Below, piece after piece: positions 1 to 9,511 of a stretch of 64,000 bases of DNA. Origin of the DNA: Pseudomonas cerasi (GTDB taxonomy: Bacteria; Pseudomonadota; Gammaproteobacteria; Pseudomonadales; Pseudomonadaceae); contig NZ_LT222319.1 of the NCBI RefSeq assembly GCF_900074915.1, forward strand, positions 4,683,001-4,747,000, in the 5' to 3' direction. Position 1 is the first letter of the stretch. Every line of letters begins with the position of its first letter. The notes below the pieces were generated by a model, which had not been told where the DNA came from, searched no databases, and saw nothing but the letters and a program-made list of their open reading frames with translations. The translations under genes were made by a program, and so were the position numbers.

Positions 1-454
1 AGTTGACCAGCGTCGGAACGCGGATATTCACGTTAGTACCGCGAACTGCCTCTTCCAGATTCAGCTCCAGCGTATAGCGCAGGTCGCTGCCGCGCTGAGC
101 GCCGCCACGACCACCGCCGCCACCGGCACGGCCGCCGCCAAAGAAGTCGCTGAACACATCGCCGAAGATATCGGAGAAGTTGGCGCCACCGGCACCGCCA
201 CCAAAACCACCGCCGCCACCCATGCTCGGGTCGACACCGGCATGGCCATACTGATCGTAGGCCGCGCGCTTGCTGGCGTCGGAAAGCACTTCGTAGGCCT
301 CGTTGGCCTCTTTGAACAGCTCTTCCGATGCTTTGTCATCAGGGTTGCGGTCAGGGTGATGCTTCATCGCCAGACGGCGATAAGCCTTCTTCAGGTCCGC
401 CTCGCTGGAGCCTCGCTCCACTCCCAACACTTCGTAATAATCACGCTTTGCCAT
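1..454 (-). CDS. dnaJ: Chaperone protein DnaJ (N-terminal part, cut by window edge)
   Basis: Hsp40 co-chaperone that delivers unfolded clients to DnaK and stimulates its ATPase in the cytoplasm. The visible part is the N-terminal J domain, starting [12 protein letters not shown] and containing the HPD motif that contacts DnaK (KHHPDRN). A glycine/phenylalanine-rich linker follows ([10 protein letters not shown]). The reading continues into the start of the first client-binding domain ([14 protein letters not shown]) before leaving the window; zinc-finger and C-terminal parts lie outside. The start ATG is fixed by the conserved AKRDYYE beginning. It lies downstream of dnaK in the usual grpE-dnaK-dnaJ order, but with a gap of more than 300 bases. 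Confidence 0.97.
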
Positions 455-780
455 AATTCTTCCGCACTCTTGAGGACGTTCGGCGAAAGCTCTCCTGAGC
501 CACACCAAACTCGTTGAGCCCCATACAGGCCCGGACCCAACTCACGTCGATTCAACGATCCTGGTCTTCGTTCAGAGCCAGATGCATCCGGCCGAGAAAG
601 CGGCAGAATGATTCGCCACGCAGGAGCGTCGCGATCTTGCCACGTGGCTTGCGGAGCAACTCCGCACGCCGAAATTTTTGCTTGTTCCAGACACGCCAAC
701 GCGGGAGCAAGCTCCCGCGCGGCGACATCCTACCAGTCAGCGCTCGAAAGAGGTCAACCGGCTTTCAAGTGAGCCTGCGC
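455..780. other. dnaK-dnaJ intergenic gap
   Basis: I see no convincing gene here. The segment carries two short hairpins on the dnaK-dnaJ transcript: GCGGAG-CAA-CTCCGC at 651-665 and a longer palindrome at 701-718. I see no clear sigma-32 promoter, so dnaJ may depend on readthrough from dnaK. The hairpins could tune message processing or the DnaK/DnaJ ratio; that is inference. Confidence 0.5.
701..718. repeat. REP-like palindrome GCGGGAGC-AA-GCTCCCGC
   Basis: Perfect 8-base arms around an AA centre. The core resembles the GGGAGCnAGCTnnCTC core of the repetitive extragenic palindromes common in Pseudomonas, such as the pair at 57.3 kb. It lies between dnaK and dnaJ. Confidence 0.5.
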
Positions 781-2697
781 TTACTTGTGGTCTTTTACTT
801 CTTCAAACTCGGCGTCGACAACATCGTCAGCCTTGGCAGTTTCTTCAGCTGGCTTGGCCGCAGCGTCCGGGTTTTCAGCCTGCTCGGCGTACATCTTCTG
901 AGCGATTGGCGCGGAAACCTTGGACAGCTCTTCAACCTTGGCTTCAATGGCGGCCTTGTCGTCGCCTTTGATAGCGGCCTCCAGAGCAACCAGTGCAGCT
1001 TCTACCGCAGTCTTCTCTTCAGCAGTGACCTTGTCGCCCGCGTCAGCGATCATCTTGCGAGTCGAGTGGACCAGCGCATCACCCTGGTTACGGGCAGAGG
1101 CCAGCTCTTCGAACTTGCGATCTTCTTCGGAGTTGACTTCAGCATCGCGAACCATCTGCTGAATTTCTTCCTCGGACAGACCGGAGTTGGCCTTGATCAC
1201 GATGGACTGCTGCTTGCCGGTGGCCTTGTCTTTCGCGCCAACGTGCAGGATGCCGTTTGCGTCGATGTCGAAGGTCACTTCGATCTGTGGCACGCCACGT
1301 GGAGCAGGTGGAATCTCGGCCAGGTCGAACTTGCCCAGCGACTTGTTCTGACCGGCTTGCTTACGCTCGCCTTGCAGGACGTGGATGGTTACCGCGTTCT
1401 GGTTGTCATCGGCAGTCGAGAACACCTGGGATTTCTTGGTAGGAATCGTGGTGTTTTTCTCGATCAGCGCAGTCATCACGCCGCCCATGGTTTCGATACC
1501 CAGGGTCAGCGGGCTGACGTCCAGCAGCAGAACGTCTTTGACATCACCGGCCAATACTGCGCCCTGGATGGCAGCGCCCATGGCAACGGCTTCGTCAGGG
1601 TTGACGTCTTTACGTGCTTCTTTGCCGAAGAACTCGGTCACCAGCTTCTGCACCAGCGGCATACGCGTCTGACCACCGACCAGAATCACGTCGTTGATCT
1701 TGCTGATATCGATACCCGCGTCTTTCAACGCCATGCGGCAAGGCTCGATGGTGCGCTGAACCAGGTCTTCAACCAGCGATTCCAGCTTGGAGCGGGAGAT
1801 CTTCACTACCAGGTGCTTAGGACCGGTTGCGTCTGCAGTGATGTACGGCAGATTGACTTCGGTCTGGGTGCTGGAAGACAGCTCGATCTTGGCTTTTTCG
1901 GCAGCTTCTTTCAGACGCTGCATCGCCAGCGGATCACCCTTGAGGTTCATGCCGCTTTCTTTCTTGAATTCGTCGACGAAGTAGTCGATCAGACGAATGT
2001 CGAAGTCTTCACCACCCAGGAACGTGTCGCCGTTGGTGGCCAACACTTCGAACTGGTGCTCGCCATCGACTTCAGCGATCTCGATGACCGAGACGTCGAA
2101 GGTACCGCCACCCAGGTCATAAACGATGACAGTGTGGTCGCCCTTGGCCTTGTCCATACCGTAAGCCAGTGCAGCTGCGGTAGGTTCGTTGATGATGCGC
2201 TTGACGTCCAGACCGGCGATACGGCCAGCGTCCTTGGTAGCCTGACGCTGACTGTCGTTGAAGTAGGCCGGAACGGTAATGACCGCTTCGGTAACCGCTT
2301 CACCGAGATAGTCTTCGGCAGTCTTCTTCATTTTCTTCAGGATTTCAGCGGAGATCTGAGGAGGCGCCATTTTCTGGCCATTCACTTCAACCCAGGCATC
2401 ACCGTTGTCAGCTTTGACGATCTTGTAAGGGACCATCTGGATGTCTTTCTGAACGACTTCCTCTTCGAACTTGCGACCGATCAGACGCTTTACCGCATAG
2501 AGGGTGTTGTGCGGGTTGGTGACCGCCTGACGCTTGGCGGACTGACCGACCAGGATCTCTCCATCATTTGCATAAGCAATGATCGAAGGTGTAGTACGAG
2601 TACCTTCGGCGTTCTCGATAACCTTGACGTTACCATTTTCCAGAATGGAGACGCAGGAGTTGGTAGTCCCCAGGTCGATACCGATAATTCTGCCCAT
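781..2697 (-). CDS. dnaK: Molecular chaperone DnaK (Hsp70)
   Basis: ATP-dependent Hsp70 chaperone that binds exposed hydrophobic segments and cycles with DnaJ and GrpE. The 638-residue product has normal length. The N-terminal ATPase domain begins [15 protein letters not shown] (phosphate loop 1) and contains [13 protein letters not shown] (phosphate loop 2). The substrate-binding domain and helical lid follow, and the C-terminus [15 protein letters not shown] is typical of proteobacterial DnaK. An in-frame start eight codons upstream exists, but the conserved family start is the ATG used here. A near-consensus sigma-32 promoter lies upstream at the end of grpE. Confidence 0.99.
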   Translation of the reverse strand: MGRIIGIDLGTTNSCVSILENGNVKVIENAEGTRTTPSIIAYANDGEILVGQSAKRQAVTNPHNTLYAVKRLIGRKFEEEVVQKDIQMVPYKIVKADNGDAWVEVNGQKMAPPQISAEILKKMKKTAEDYLGEAVTEAVITVPAYFNDSQRQATKDAGRIAGLDVKRIINEPTAAALAYGMDKAKGDHTVIVYDLGGGTFDVSVIEIAEVDGEHQFEVLATNGDTFLGGEDFDIRLIDYFVDEFKKESGMNLKGDPLAMQRLKEAAEKAKIELSSSTQTEVNLPYITADATGPKHLVVKISRSKLESLVEDLVQRTIEPCRMALKDAGIDISKINDVILVGGQTRMPLVQKLVTEFFGKEARKDVNPDEAVAMGAAIQGAVLAGDVKDVLLLDVSPLTLGIETMGGVMTALIEKNTTIPTKKSQVFSTADDNQNAVTIHVLQGERKQAGQNKSLGKFDLAEIPPAPRGVPQIEVTFDIDANGILHVGAKDKATGKQQSIVIKANSGLSEEEIQQMVRDAEVNSEEDRKFEELASARNQGDALVHSTRKMIADAGDKVTAEEKTAVEAALVALEAAIKGDDKAAIEAKVEELSKVSAPIAQKMYAEQAENPDAAAKPAEETAKADDVVDAEFEEVKDHK

Positions 2698-2785
2698 CTT
2701 TGACTCTCCCGAAACTTGCAAAACTTGGATTGGGTTGCCGCCAGTGCGCTTACACCGTGCGGTAGCTCTTAAACGCTTGACCTTT

Positions 2786-2813
2786 AAATGGGGGCCTTAC
2801 AGCTGATTTCAAG
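2786..2813 (-). promoter_or_regulatory. Sigma-32 (heat-shock) promoter of dnaK
   Basis: On the minus strand the sequence reads CTTGAAA, then 13 bases, then CCCCATTT. This matches the RpoH consensus CTTGAAA-N11-16-CCCCATnT at every defined position. It overlaps the last codons of grpE, about 90 bases before the dnaK start, so dnaK has its own heat-inducible promoter inside the cluster. Confidence 0.9.
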
Positions 2814-3372
2814 CCTGCTCGTTGATTGACGGCGTTGCAGGCGACGGTGCCTTGCTGACCACGACCATGGCCGGGCGCAACAGGCGACCATTAAGCTGAT
2901 AACCCTTCTGAAATACCTTGAGCACCGTATTGGGCTCAACGTCGGCACTTTCCTGCATGGCCATAGCCTGGTGCTGGTCGGCACTGAACGGTTGACCGTG
3001 TGGATCGATGGCTTCCAACTGATAACGCTTGAGGGTGTCCTGGAACATCTTCAAGGTCAGCTCGATGCCTTCACGCATCGGGCGAATGCTTTCATCGTCC
3101 GGACTGGACAGATCAAGGCCTCGCTCCAGACTGTCGATGATCGGCAACAGATCACCGGCAAATTTTTCCAGCGCAAACTTGTGCGCCTTTTCAACATCCT
3201 GTTCGGCACGGCGGCGGACATTCTGCAGATCCGCAGCCACGCGAAGGGATTGGTCCTGCGCAGCAGCCAGTTGCTCTTCGAGCACCTGCACGCGAGTTGT
3301 CAGTTCATCACCCGCGCCCGCTTCGGCAGCCTGATCCTGCGCCTGCGCATCCAGATTCTGTTCGTCAGCCAT
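2809..3372 (-). CDS. grpE: Nucleotide exchange factor GrpE
   Basis: GrpE homodimer drives ADP release from DnaK and acts as a thermosensor of the chaperone cycle. The 187-residue product has the expected architecture: an acidic, Gln/Ala-rich disordered N-terminus ([19 protein letters not shown]), a long dimerising helix (residues about 25-90, with [16 protein letters not shown]), and the C-terminal beta domain with the family signature around [23 protein letters not shown]. It is the first gene of the grpE-dnaK-dnaJ cluster and is preceded by a sigma-32 promoter. Confidence 0.99.
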
Positions 3373-3425
3373 ACATGTTCTCCTCTAAAGACGTTCGCGA
3401 TCCCGATTCGCGCTTCTGCCCACCT

Positions 3426-3453
3426 ACATGGGATCGGATTTTCCGGCTTCAAG
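3426..3453 (-). promoter_or_regulatory. Sigma-32 promoter of grpE
   Basis: On the minus strand CTTGAA is followed by a 15-base spacer and CCCATGT, a good RpoH-type promoter, about 54 bases before the grpE start. Only the first C of the -10 CCCCAT block is missing. Confidence 0.8.
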
Positions 3454-3642
3454 GGTTTCATGTGATCGAGATACGCATTCCCTGACAAATAATCCGCATT
3501 CCAGCCCAACAAAAAATGGCGACTTGACACAAGAGGGACTAAAAACCACTACAGACCGATCAAATCGAGCTAAGCAAGGGCATTGTCAGCCACAAATAAA
3601 AGACTGTATAAATAACCAGACAAACAGCCCGGGAGCCGCTCA

Positions 3643-5316
3643 ATGCTGGTGCACCTTTCCGTACACAACTACGCCATCGTCGAACACCTTGACCTTGAAC
3701 TGGATCGAGGCATGAGCGTCATCACCGGCGAAACCGGCGCGGGCAAGTCGATCATGCTCGACGCCCTCGGCCTGACCCTGGGCGACCGTGCCGACAGCGG
3801 CGTGGTCCGGCCAGGCGCCGACAAGGCCGACATCCTGGCCACGTTCGACCTGGGCGACATTCCCGAGGCACAGACCTGGCTCAAAGAGCGTGACCTGGAC
3901 AACGACGGCCCCTGCATCCTGCGCCGGGTCATCACGGCCGAAGGCCGGTCACGCGCTTATATCAATGGCTCGCCCTGCCCTCAGGGCGACCTTAAAGCGC
4001 TGGGCGAATTGCTCATCGATATTCACAGCCAGCATGAGCACCAGTCGCTGCTCAAGACCGATACCCATCGACGCCTGCTCGACGAATACGCGGGTGCGAC
4101 CGATCTGGCCCGTCAGGTCCATCTCGCTGCACAGCGCTGGCGGCAGACGCGGCAGGAGCTCGAACGCCTCTCCAACTCGGGTGACGAGCAACGCGCACGG
4201 CATCAGTTGCTGAGCTATCAGCTCGAAGAACTGGAAAGCCTGAGCCTGGGTGAAAACGAGCTTGAACAGCTCGAACAGGAACACAAGGACCTGACCAACG
4301 CCGAAAGCCTGCTGAGCATTTGCCGACAAGTGGTCGAGCAGTGCAGCGAAAGCGATTCCGGCAACGTACTCAATGCCCTGACCGCCAGCCTGCATCGTCT
4401 TGGCAGCGTCGACCATTCACCCTCCGCCCTCAGCGAGGCCACAGGGCTGCTGTCCAGCGCGCAGATACAGGTAGAAGAAGCGGTAGGCGAACTGAATCGC
4501 TTTCTGGATCACTTCGATGCCGATCCGGCCAGACTGCAACAGCTTGAAGAACGTCTCGATGCCATTTACACACTGGCGCGCAAACACCGCATCCAGCCGG
4601 GCGAAGTCGCGACACTGCAACAAAAGCTGCTGGATGAAATAGAAACACTGAATGCCAACGACGAATCCATCGAACGGTTGGAGCATGAAGTGCAGGCATT
4701 TGCCAGGCACTATCAGGATAAAGCCCGCGAGCTGAGCGACCTGCGCCACAATTCGGCGACGAAACTGGCCAGCGCTGTAGAACAGGAAATTCATCGTCTG
4801 GGCATGCCCGGCGGCCGTTTCCAGATCGACCTCAAAGCCAACGCCAGCGTAGAACCCTCGCCTCACGGCCTGGAGCAGGTAGAGCTACTGGTCAGCGCCA
4901 ACCCCGGCCAGCCATTGAAAGCGCTGGCGAAAGTCGCGTCGGGTGGCGAACTGTCGCGCATCAGCCTGGCGATTCAGGTCATCACCGCACAAACATCTCG
5001 GGTGCCGACGCTGGTATTCGATGAAGTGGATGTGGGGATTGGCGGGCCGACCGCCGAGATCGTGGGGCAACTGCTGCGTCGCCTGGGCGAGCGCGGCCAG
5101 GTCATGACCGTCACTCACCTGCCGCAGGTCGCGGCGCAGGGCCATCAGCACCTGTTTGTGCACAAGGTGCGGGACAACGACGCAACGCGCACCGCCGTGT
5201 CCAAGCTCAGCAAGACTGAACGTATAGAGGAAGTCGCCCGAATGCTGGGCGGCATCGACCTGACCAAGGAATCTCTGGCGCACGCCAAAAAGATGGTCGT
5301 TACGGCTAAAAGCTGA
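3643..5316 (+). CDS. recN: DNA repair protein RecN
   Basis: SMC-like ATPase acting in RecA-dependent double-strand break repair. The 557-residue product has the RecN layout. The N-terminal half-ATPase has Walker A GETGAGKS near residue 30. The middle (about 150-370) is Leu/Glu/Gln-rich coiled coil. The C-terminal half has the signature VASGGELSRISLA and Walker B LVFDEVDVGIGG. The start MLVHLSVHNYAIVEHLDLEL is the conserved family beginning, preceded by a GGGAGC ribosome site. It is divergent from grpE. A LexA box would be expected upstream from family knowledge, but I did not identify a clear one. Confidence 0.98.
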   Translation: MLVHLSVHNYAIVEHLDLELDRGMSVITGETGAGKSIMLDALGLTLGDRADSGVVRPGADKADILATFDLGDIPEAQTWLKERDLDNDGPCILRRVITAEGRSRAYINGSPCPQGDLKALGELLIDIHSQHEHQSLLKTDTHRRLLDEYAGATDLARQVHLAAQRWRQTRQELERLSNSGDEQRARHQLLSYQLEELESLSLGENELEQLEQEHKDLTNAESLLSICRQVVEQCSESDSGNVLNALTASLHRLGSVDHSPSALSEATGLLSSAQIQVEEAVGELNRFLDHFDADPARLQQLEERLDAIYTLARKHRIQPGEVATLQQKLLDEIETLNANDESIERLEHEVQAFARHYQDKARELSDLRHNSATKLASAVEQEIHRLGMPGGRFQIDLKANASVEPSPHGLEQVELLVSANPGQPLKALAKVASGGELSRISLAIQVITAQTSRVPTLVFDEVDVGIGGPTAEIVGQLLRRLGERGQVMTVTHLPQVAAQGHQHLFVHKVRDNDATRTAVSKLSKTERIEEVARMLGGIDLTKESLAHAKKMVVTAKS

Positions 5317-5333
5317 GCCATAGAAAGCACAAA

Positions 5334-5349
5334 GGCGACCGCGGTCGCC
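5334..5349 (-). terminator. Hairpin between recN and fur
   Basis: A perfect 16-base palindrome (GGCGACCGCGGTCGCC) lies in the 44-base convergent gap. In the minus direction it is followed by TTTGTGCTTT, so it most likely terminates fur and may also serve recN. Confidence 0.5.
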
Positions 5350-5360
5350 CCTGTTGCTGA

Positions 5361-5768
5361 TTACGCCTTCTTGTTGCGGACGTAGAGCACCAGATTGTGG
5401 TCCACCAGGTCAAAGCCGTGTCGTTCGACGATGGCTTTCTGAAGCTTCTCGATTTCTTCGTCGAAGAATTCGATCACCTCACCCGACTCCACGTTGACCA
5501 TGTGGTCGTGGTGGCCGCCATCAGCCAGCTCGAATACCGCATGACCGCCATCGAAATTGTGGCGCACCACCAGTCCAGCGGACTCGAACTGAGTCAGAAC
5601 ACGGTAAACCGTGGCGAGACCGACGTCCTCGCTGGCCTCCATCAGAGCCTTGTAAACATCCTCGGCACTCATGTGGCGTTGCTCTGCAGAGTCGAGCATT
5701 TGCAGTATTTTGACCCGCGGTAAGGTTACCTTGAGTCCTACTTTACGTAGTTCGTTATTTTCAACCAT
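5361..5768 (-). CDS. fur: Ferric uptake regulator Fur
   Basis: Fe(II)-responsive repressor of iron acquisition. The 135-residue product starts MVENNELRKVGLKVTLPR. Its N-terminal winged helix (ATVYRVLTQFESAGLV) is followed by metal-binding and dimerisation elements: HNFDGGHAVFEL, the HHDHM cluster near residue 86 and ERHGFDL. The C-terminal cysteine pair of E. coli Fur is absent, as is known for Pseudomonas Fur. A 32-codon upstream extension is open, but it does not resemble Fur and would reach almost to bamE, so the ATG at 5768 is preferred. It is divergent from bamE, the arrangement known as fur-omlA. Confidence 0.98.
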   Translation of the reverse strand: MVENNELRKVGLKVTLPRVKILQMLDSAEQRHMSAEDVYKALMEASEDVGLATVYRVLTQFESAGLVVRHNFDGGHAVFELADGGHHDHMVNVESGEVIEFFDEEIEKLQKAIVERHGFDLVDHNLVLYVRNKKA

Positions 5769-5866
5769 GGTCAGCTTTCTCGCAGACGCTGCTTCGCAGC
5801 TTCTCTTAATGCAGGTATGATCGGAGTTTACGTTGTCCCAGCCAAGATAGTGGAAGTCGCCCACCG

Positions 5867-6388
5867 ATGCAAAACACCAAGCTCTTGCTAACCAGTTTCA
5901 CCTTCGTGGGACTGCTCGCACTCGCCGGTTGTTCATTCCCCGGGGTTTACAAAATCGACATCCAGCAGGGTAATGTCGTCACGCAGGACATGATAGACCA
6001 GTTACGTCCCGGAATGACCCGGCGGCAAGTACGGTTTATCATGGGCAACCCCCTGTTGACCGACACTTTCCACTCCGATCGGTGGGATTACCTGTACAGC
6101 CTGCAACCAGGTGGCGGTGAACGCCAGCAGGAGCGTGTCAGCCTTATATTCAACGGCAATGACCAGCTCGTGAGCCTGTCTGGCGACTTCATGCCCGGCG
6201 TCAGCCGCGATGAAGCCATTCTCGGCAAGGGCAGCGACACCACTGTCCCTGCAGAGAACCAGCCAGTGCAGCAGCCTGAAGAACCGGCCAAGCCAGGTTC
6301 GTTGCTGGATACAATCCAGAAGGACGTGGACAGCGTCGAGACCGTACCGGTCCCGACCCAGGAGCCGCTGGACACCAACACCCGGTAG
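5867..6388 (+). CDS. bamE: Outer-membrane assembly lipoprotein BamE (OmlA/SmpA)
   Basis: Small lipoprotein subunit of the BAM complex that inserts outer-membrane beta-barrels. The 173-residue product has a lipoprotein signal ([11 protein letters not shown]...) ending in lipobox LAGC with the lipidated Cys at about residue 22. The SmpA/OmlA domain follows ([31 protein letters not shown]). A proline/glutamine-rich tail of about 50 residues ([18 protein letters not shown]) follows the domain. It is longer than the E. coli protein because of this tail. It is divergent from fur and followed by a strong terminator. Confidence 0.96.
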   Translation: MQNTKLLLTSFTFVGLLALAGCSFPGVYKIDIQQGNVVTQDMIDQLRPGMTRRQVRFIMGNPLLTDTFHSDRWDYLYSLQPGGGERQQERVSLIFNGNDQLVSLSGDFMPGVSRDEAILGKGSDTTVPAENQPVQQPEEPAKPGSLLDTIQKDVDSVETVPVPTQEPLDTNTR

Positions 6389-6403
6389 TCCAAAGCGCCC
6401 AAC

Positions 6404-6430
6404 AAAAAGCCCGGCATGCCGGGCTTTTTT
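6404..6430 (+). terminator. Rho-independent terminator of bamE
   Basis: A near-continuous palindrome (AAAAGCCCGGCA/TGCCGGGCTTTT) ends in a run of six T, 16 bases after the bamE stop. The A-rich left arm means it could also work for rnfH on the opposite strand. Confidence 0.92.
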
Positions 6431-6452
6431 GTGCCTTCCATTCAGCCAGCGT

Positions 6453-6767
6453 TCAGCCGGGAGGCGTTCTTTTCTCACGCGCCTTGGCGGCACGCAGACG
6501 TCTGATCTCCATGGGGTCGGCCACCAACGGGCGATAAATCTCTATCCGCTCACCCGCCTCGAGCACCCGCGCAGCAGGATCAGCCACCACTTTGCCGAAG
6601 ATACCCACGGCACACTGACCAAGATCCAGCTCGGGAAACTCCTTGTCCATACCGCTGAGTGCCAGCGCCTGACGTACCGAAGACCCGGCCGGGACATCGA
6701 TCGTCTTCAATACCTGGCGCTGTACAGAGGCGTAGACCACCTCTATCTGAATCGATGCGTCAGCCAT
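6453..6767 (-). CDS. rnfH: RnfH family ubiquitin-fold protein (UPF0125)
   Basis: Small beta-grasp protein of 104 residues with the family pattern IQIEVVYASVQRQVLKTIDVPAGSSVRQAL and the C-terminal block GERIEIYRPLVADPMEIRRLRA. The biochemical role is unsettled; the E. coli homologue (RatB/YfjF) is encoded with RatA. The start MADASIQIEV overlaps the end of ratA by eight bases, which points to translational coupling. An in-frame start ten codons earlier would lie deeper inside ratA and does not match the family. Confidence 0.92.
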   Translation of the reverse strand: MADASIQIEVVYASVQRQVLKTIDVPAGSSVRQALALSGMDKEFPELDLGQCAVGIFGKVVADPAARVLEAGERIEIYRPLVADPMEIRRLRAAKAREKRTPPG

Positions 6768-7194
6768 GCAGCTCTTTCGCTCGCTGGCAGAATGCATCCA
6801 CCAGCGTGTTGGCTGCCTGATTGAACAGTGGCCCTAGTGTGGCGCGAACGAGGGTGCCGGCATAATCGAAGGACAGATCCAGACTGATCTTGCAGGCTTT
6901 CTCGCCCAGCGGCTTGAACGTCCAGACGCCGTGAAACTGTTCGAAAGGCCCTTCGACCAGGTCCATCACGATCGACTCACCGGGAACCAGCGTGTTGCGC
7001 GTCATGAACTTCTGGCTCAGACCGCCCTTGGCGATCTCCAGGCTGGCGCGCATCTGCGCCTCACTGGCTTCAACCACGGTAGCGGACGAACACCACGGCA
7101 GGAACTCGGGATAACGAGCCACATCATTGACCAGGTCATAAAGGAACCCGGCCGGGTAAGGCAGTAAAGCAGAGCGTTGTATATGCGTAGTCAT
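6760..7194 (-). CDS. ratA: RatA / COQ10-like START-domain protein
   Basis: Single START-like (polyketide cyclase/COQ10) domain of 144 residues: MTTHIQRSALLPYPAGFLYDLVNDV, then YPEFLPWC, FMTRNTLVPGESIVMDLVEGPF and FDYAGTLVRATLGPLFNQAANTLVDAFCQRA. E. coli RatA has been reported to inhibit 70S assembly, while COQ10 homologues bind ubiquinone, so a quinone-linked role is equally possible. It forms an overlapping pair with rnfH and sits near smpB and ssrA, an arrangement conserved across gammaproteobacteria. Confidence 0.93.
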   Translation of the reverse strand: MTTHIQRSALLPYPAGFLYDLVNDVARYPEFLPWCSSATVVEASEAQMRASLEIAKGGLSQKFMTRNTLVPGESIVMDLVEGPFEQFHGVWTFKPLGEKACKISLDLSFDYAGTLVRATLGPLFNQAANTLVDAFCQRAKELHG

Positions 7195-7201
7195 GTGAGC
7201 G

Positions 7202-8605
7202 TCATTTCCAGAGCTGAGCGGCAAACACCACAAGAATGCCGAGCGGCGCCACGTAGCGCATCAAAAAGTACGTCAGGTTGAAGAGCAGCGGACTGCGAAT
7301 CGACAATTCGTCGCGCACTGTCTCACGGCCCATCACCCAACCAGCGAATACTACAAAACACAACCCACCCAGCGGCAACATGATCCGCGAAGTGAAGAAA
7401 TCAATGACTCCGAAGAAGTCCAGGCCAGTCGATGCGCCCCATTGATAGAGGTGGAATGCGCCTCCATCGTTCACGAAAAACTTGGCTTTTTGCCAGATAT
7501 TGAACGAGAACACCGTGCCGAGGCCCACAAACCAGCAGGTAAAGGCCAGCCAGAACGTCACCCAGGCGCGGCGAATACGGGTGCGCTCGACCAGGTAGGC
7601 GACCATTGGCTCTAGCAACGAAATCGCCGAGCTCCAGGCTGCGACGGCCACCAGCACGAAGAACACGATGCCCATCAATTGGCCGAATGCGACGTTGCCG
7701 AACGCGTAAGGCAGCGTAACGAACATAAGGCCCGGCCCCTCGCTGGGGTTCAGGCCCGCAGCAAACACGATCGGGAACAGCGCAAGGCCGGCCAACAGCG
7801 AAACGAAGGTATCGAGCAACGCGATACCGACGACCGTGCTGCTGATCGACGCGCCTTTGGTCATGTACGCGCCGTAAACCATGATCGAGCCGACACCAAC
7901 GCTCAGGGAAAAGAACGCATGGCCCATCGCGGGCAGCAAGCCATCCAGCACCTTCTCCGGGTTGAAGTCGAACATGAAATGCACGCCTTCCATGAAATGC
8001 CCGGTGGTCAGGCTATAGCCCAACAGCGCGAGCATCAGCAGGAACAGCATCGGCATCATGATGCGCAGGCTTTTCTCCAGCCCGGCCTCGACACCCTTGC
8101 CGATCACCACCGCCGACAGCAGCATGAAAATGGTGTGCCACAGAATCAGACGCCATGGGTCGGCAATCACCGCACCGAAATACGCACCGACCTGATCCGG
8201 CGACACGCCTTGAAAGTCGCCGCGCCCCATGTCGATGATGTAATCCAGCGACCAGCCGCCCACCACACTATAAAAGGAGAGAATCAGCAGCGCCGTGATC
8301 ATCCCGGCAAACGCACCCCAGGACCAGCGCGGCGAATGCCCGGCTTCCTGCGCCAGCGTCTTGAGCGCATTCGCAGGACTGAGCCGGGAACGACGGCCAA
8401 TCAGCGTCTCGGCGATCATGACCGGAATACCGATCAGCGCGATGCACGCCAGAAAAACCAGTACAAATGCACCGCCGCCATAGGCACCGACCATGTACGG
8501 AAATTTCCAGATACTGCCCAGCCCCACAGCAGAGCCGGTAGCAGCCAGGATGAACACCCAGCGACTTGCCCAGCTACCGTGGACCGAAACCTTGTCCGTC
8601 GACAT
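7202..8605 (-). CDS. Sodium-dependent transporter, NSS/SNF (LeuT-like) family
   Basis: Inner-membrane Na+-coupled symporter, probably for an amino acid; the substrate cannot be read from sequence. The 467-residue product has about twelve hydrophobic segments. The TM1 signature is [22 protein letters not shown]; most relatives have Asn where this protein has Ser (GLGN to GLGS), a position that coordinates sodium in LeuT. Later features include [14 protein letters not shown] and [12 protein letters not shown]. The start [12 protein letters not shown] is preferred over starts up to 31 codons upstream. It lies between ratA and smpB. Confidence 0.9.
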   Translation of the reverse strand: MSTDKVSVHGSWASRWVFILAATGSAVGLGSIWKFPYMVGAYGGGAFVLVFLACIALIGIPVMIAETLIGRRSRLSPANALKTLAQEAGHSPRWSWGAFAGMITALLILSFYSVVGGWSLDYIIDMGRGDFQGVSPDQVGAYFGAVIADPWRLILWHTIFMLLSAVVIGKGVEAGLEKSLRIMMPMLFLLMLALLGYSLTTGHFMEGVHFMFDFNPEKVLDGLLPAMGHAFFSLSVGVGSIMVYGAYMTKGASISSTVVGIALLDTFVSLLAGLALFPIVFAAGLNPSEGPGLMFVTLPYAFGNVAFGQLMGIVFFVLVAVAAWSSAISLLEPMVAYLVERTRIRRAWVTFWLAFTCWFVGLGTVFSFNIWQKAKFFVNDGGAFHLYQWGASTGLDFFGVIDFFTSRIMLPLGGLCFVVFAGWVMGRETVRDELSIRSPLLFNLTYFLMRYVAPLGILVVFAAQLWK

Positions 8606-8718
8606 TATCGAAACGCCCAGCCAAAAAAGATCGCGCATTGTCCGGGATTCAACCTTTGTGCTCAAGCACGCGCTTTCCCGTAGCCGACATTGATGCAACT
8701 GCCTATAATGCGCCCCCT

Positions 8719-9201
8719 ATGGCTAAGCTCAAGAAACACCCTACAGGGACCATCGCGCAAAATAAGAAAGCGCGTCACGATTACTTCATCGAACACAAGT
8801 TCGAGGCCGGTCTGGTCCTGTCTGGCTGGGAAGTAAAAAGCCTGCGTGCCACCAAGGTACAGCTGGTCGACAGTTATGTGCTGCTCAAGGATGGCGAGGC
8901 CTGGCTGATGGGTTGCCACATCACGCCTCTCAAGACTGCCAGCACGCACGTCATCGCTGACCCGACACGCACCCGTAAACTGCTGCTGAACAAGCGCGAG
9001 CTCGAAAAGCTCACCAGCTCGGTTCAGCAGAAAGGCTATGCCTGCGTAGCCCTTTCCGTTTACTGGAAGGAGCATCTGGTCAAGTGCGAAATTGCACTGG
9101 GTAAAGGCAAGAAGGAATACGACAAGCGTCACACCGAACGTGAACGCGATTCGGACCGTGAGCTGCAGCGTGCCGTGCGCTCCAAAGGCAAGGAAGACTA
9201 G
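8719..9201 (+). CDS. smpB: SsrA-binding protein SmpB
   Basis: Binds tmRNA and guides it into stalled ribosomes for trans-translation. The 160-residue product has the canonical core: [32 protein letters not shown], then [27 protein letters not shown] and [18 protein letters not shown]. The basic C-terminal tail ([15 protein letters not shown]) enters the mRNA channel in known structures. The ATG is fixed by [16 protein letters not shown]. ssrA lies about 700 bases downstream on the same strand, separated by one small gene. Confidence 0.98.
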   Translation: MAKLKKHPTGTIAQNKKARHDYFIEHKFEAGLVLSGWEVKSLRATKVQLVDSYVLLKDGEAWLMGCHITPLKTASTHVIADPTRTRKLLLNKRELEKLTSSVQQKGYACVALSVYWKEHLVKCEIALGKGKKEYDKRHTERERDSDRELQRAVRSKGKED

Positions 9202-9220
9202 CAGCCCCTGGCGCTGGCGT

Positions 9221-9252
9221 GTGCCAAATGTCCTGACCCGGACATTTGGCAC
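9221..9252 (+). terminator. Large inverted repeat after smpB
   Basis: A perfect 13-base stem (GTGCCAAATGTCC pairing with its complement) with a six-base loop, 19 bases after the smpB stop. No T-tract follows, so it is either a terminator of non-classical type or a message-stabilising hairpin. Confidence 0.6.
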
Positions 9253-9511
9253 TTCGTATCCACCCCTTTATCCCCACACCCCTCTCCACTTCCCCGCTTC
9301 AACCCGTTCGATACCCCAAAGCGAAGATCGCCTCATTTTGGTGCTTGAATGCGCAATGTGGCTATTTCGCAGTATTCCGAAAATAAAATAGAACGCCTGC
9401 GTCACACCACAGTCAATCCTTTAGGCCCAACTGTTAAACGGGCTTTCAAACCCTCGGGCGACGGCCTCAAATACCGGCCATACCGAGTCCACAGGTTATA
9501 AGGAGACACAC
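9253..9511. other. smpB to small-protein gap
   Basis: No gene is visible between the smpB hairpin and the next start. The segment ending TTATAAGGAGACACAC supplies a strong AAGGAG ribosome site for the following gene. Confidence 0.5.

Noticed and set aside
514-2703. Very long forward frame opposite dnaK
   Set aside because: It is the antisense mirror of dnaK; the encoded sequence is Val/Gln/Asp-rich without domain features, an effect of GC-rich codon bias.
7679-8683. Forward frame of 334 codons opposite the NSS transporter gene
   Set aside because: Arg/His/Gln-rich antisense translation, no start signal or domain; the transporter on the other strand is clear.
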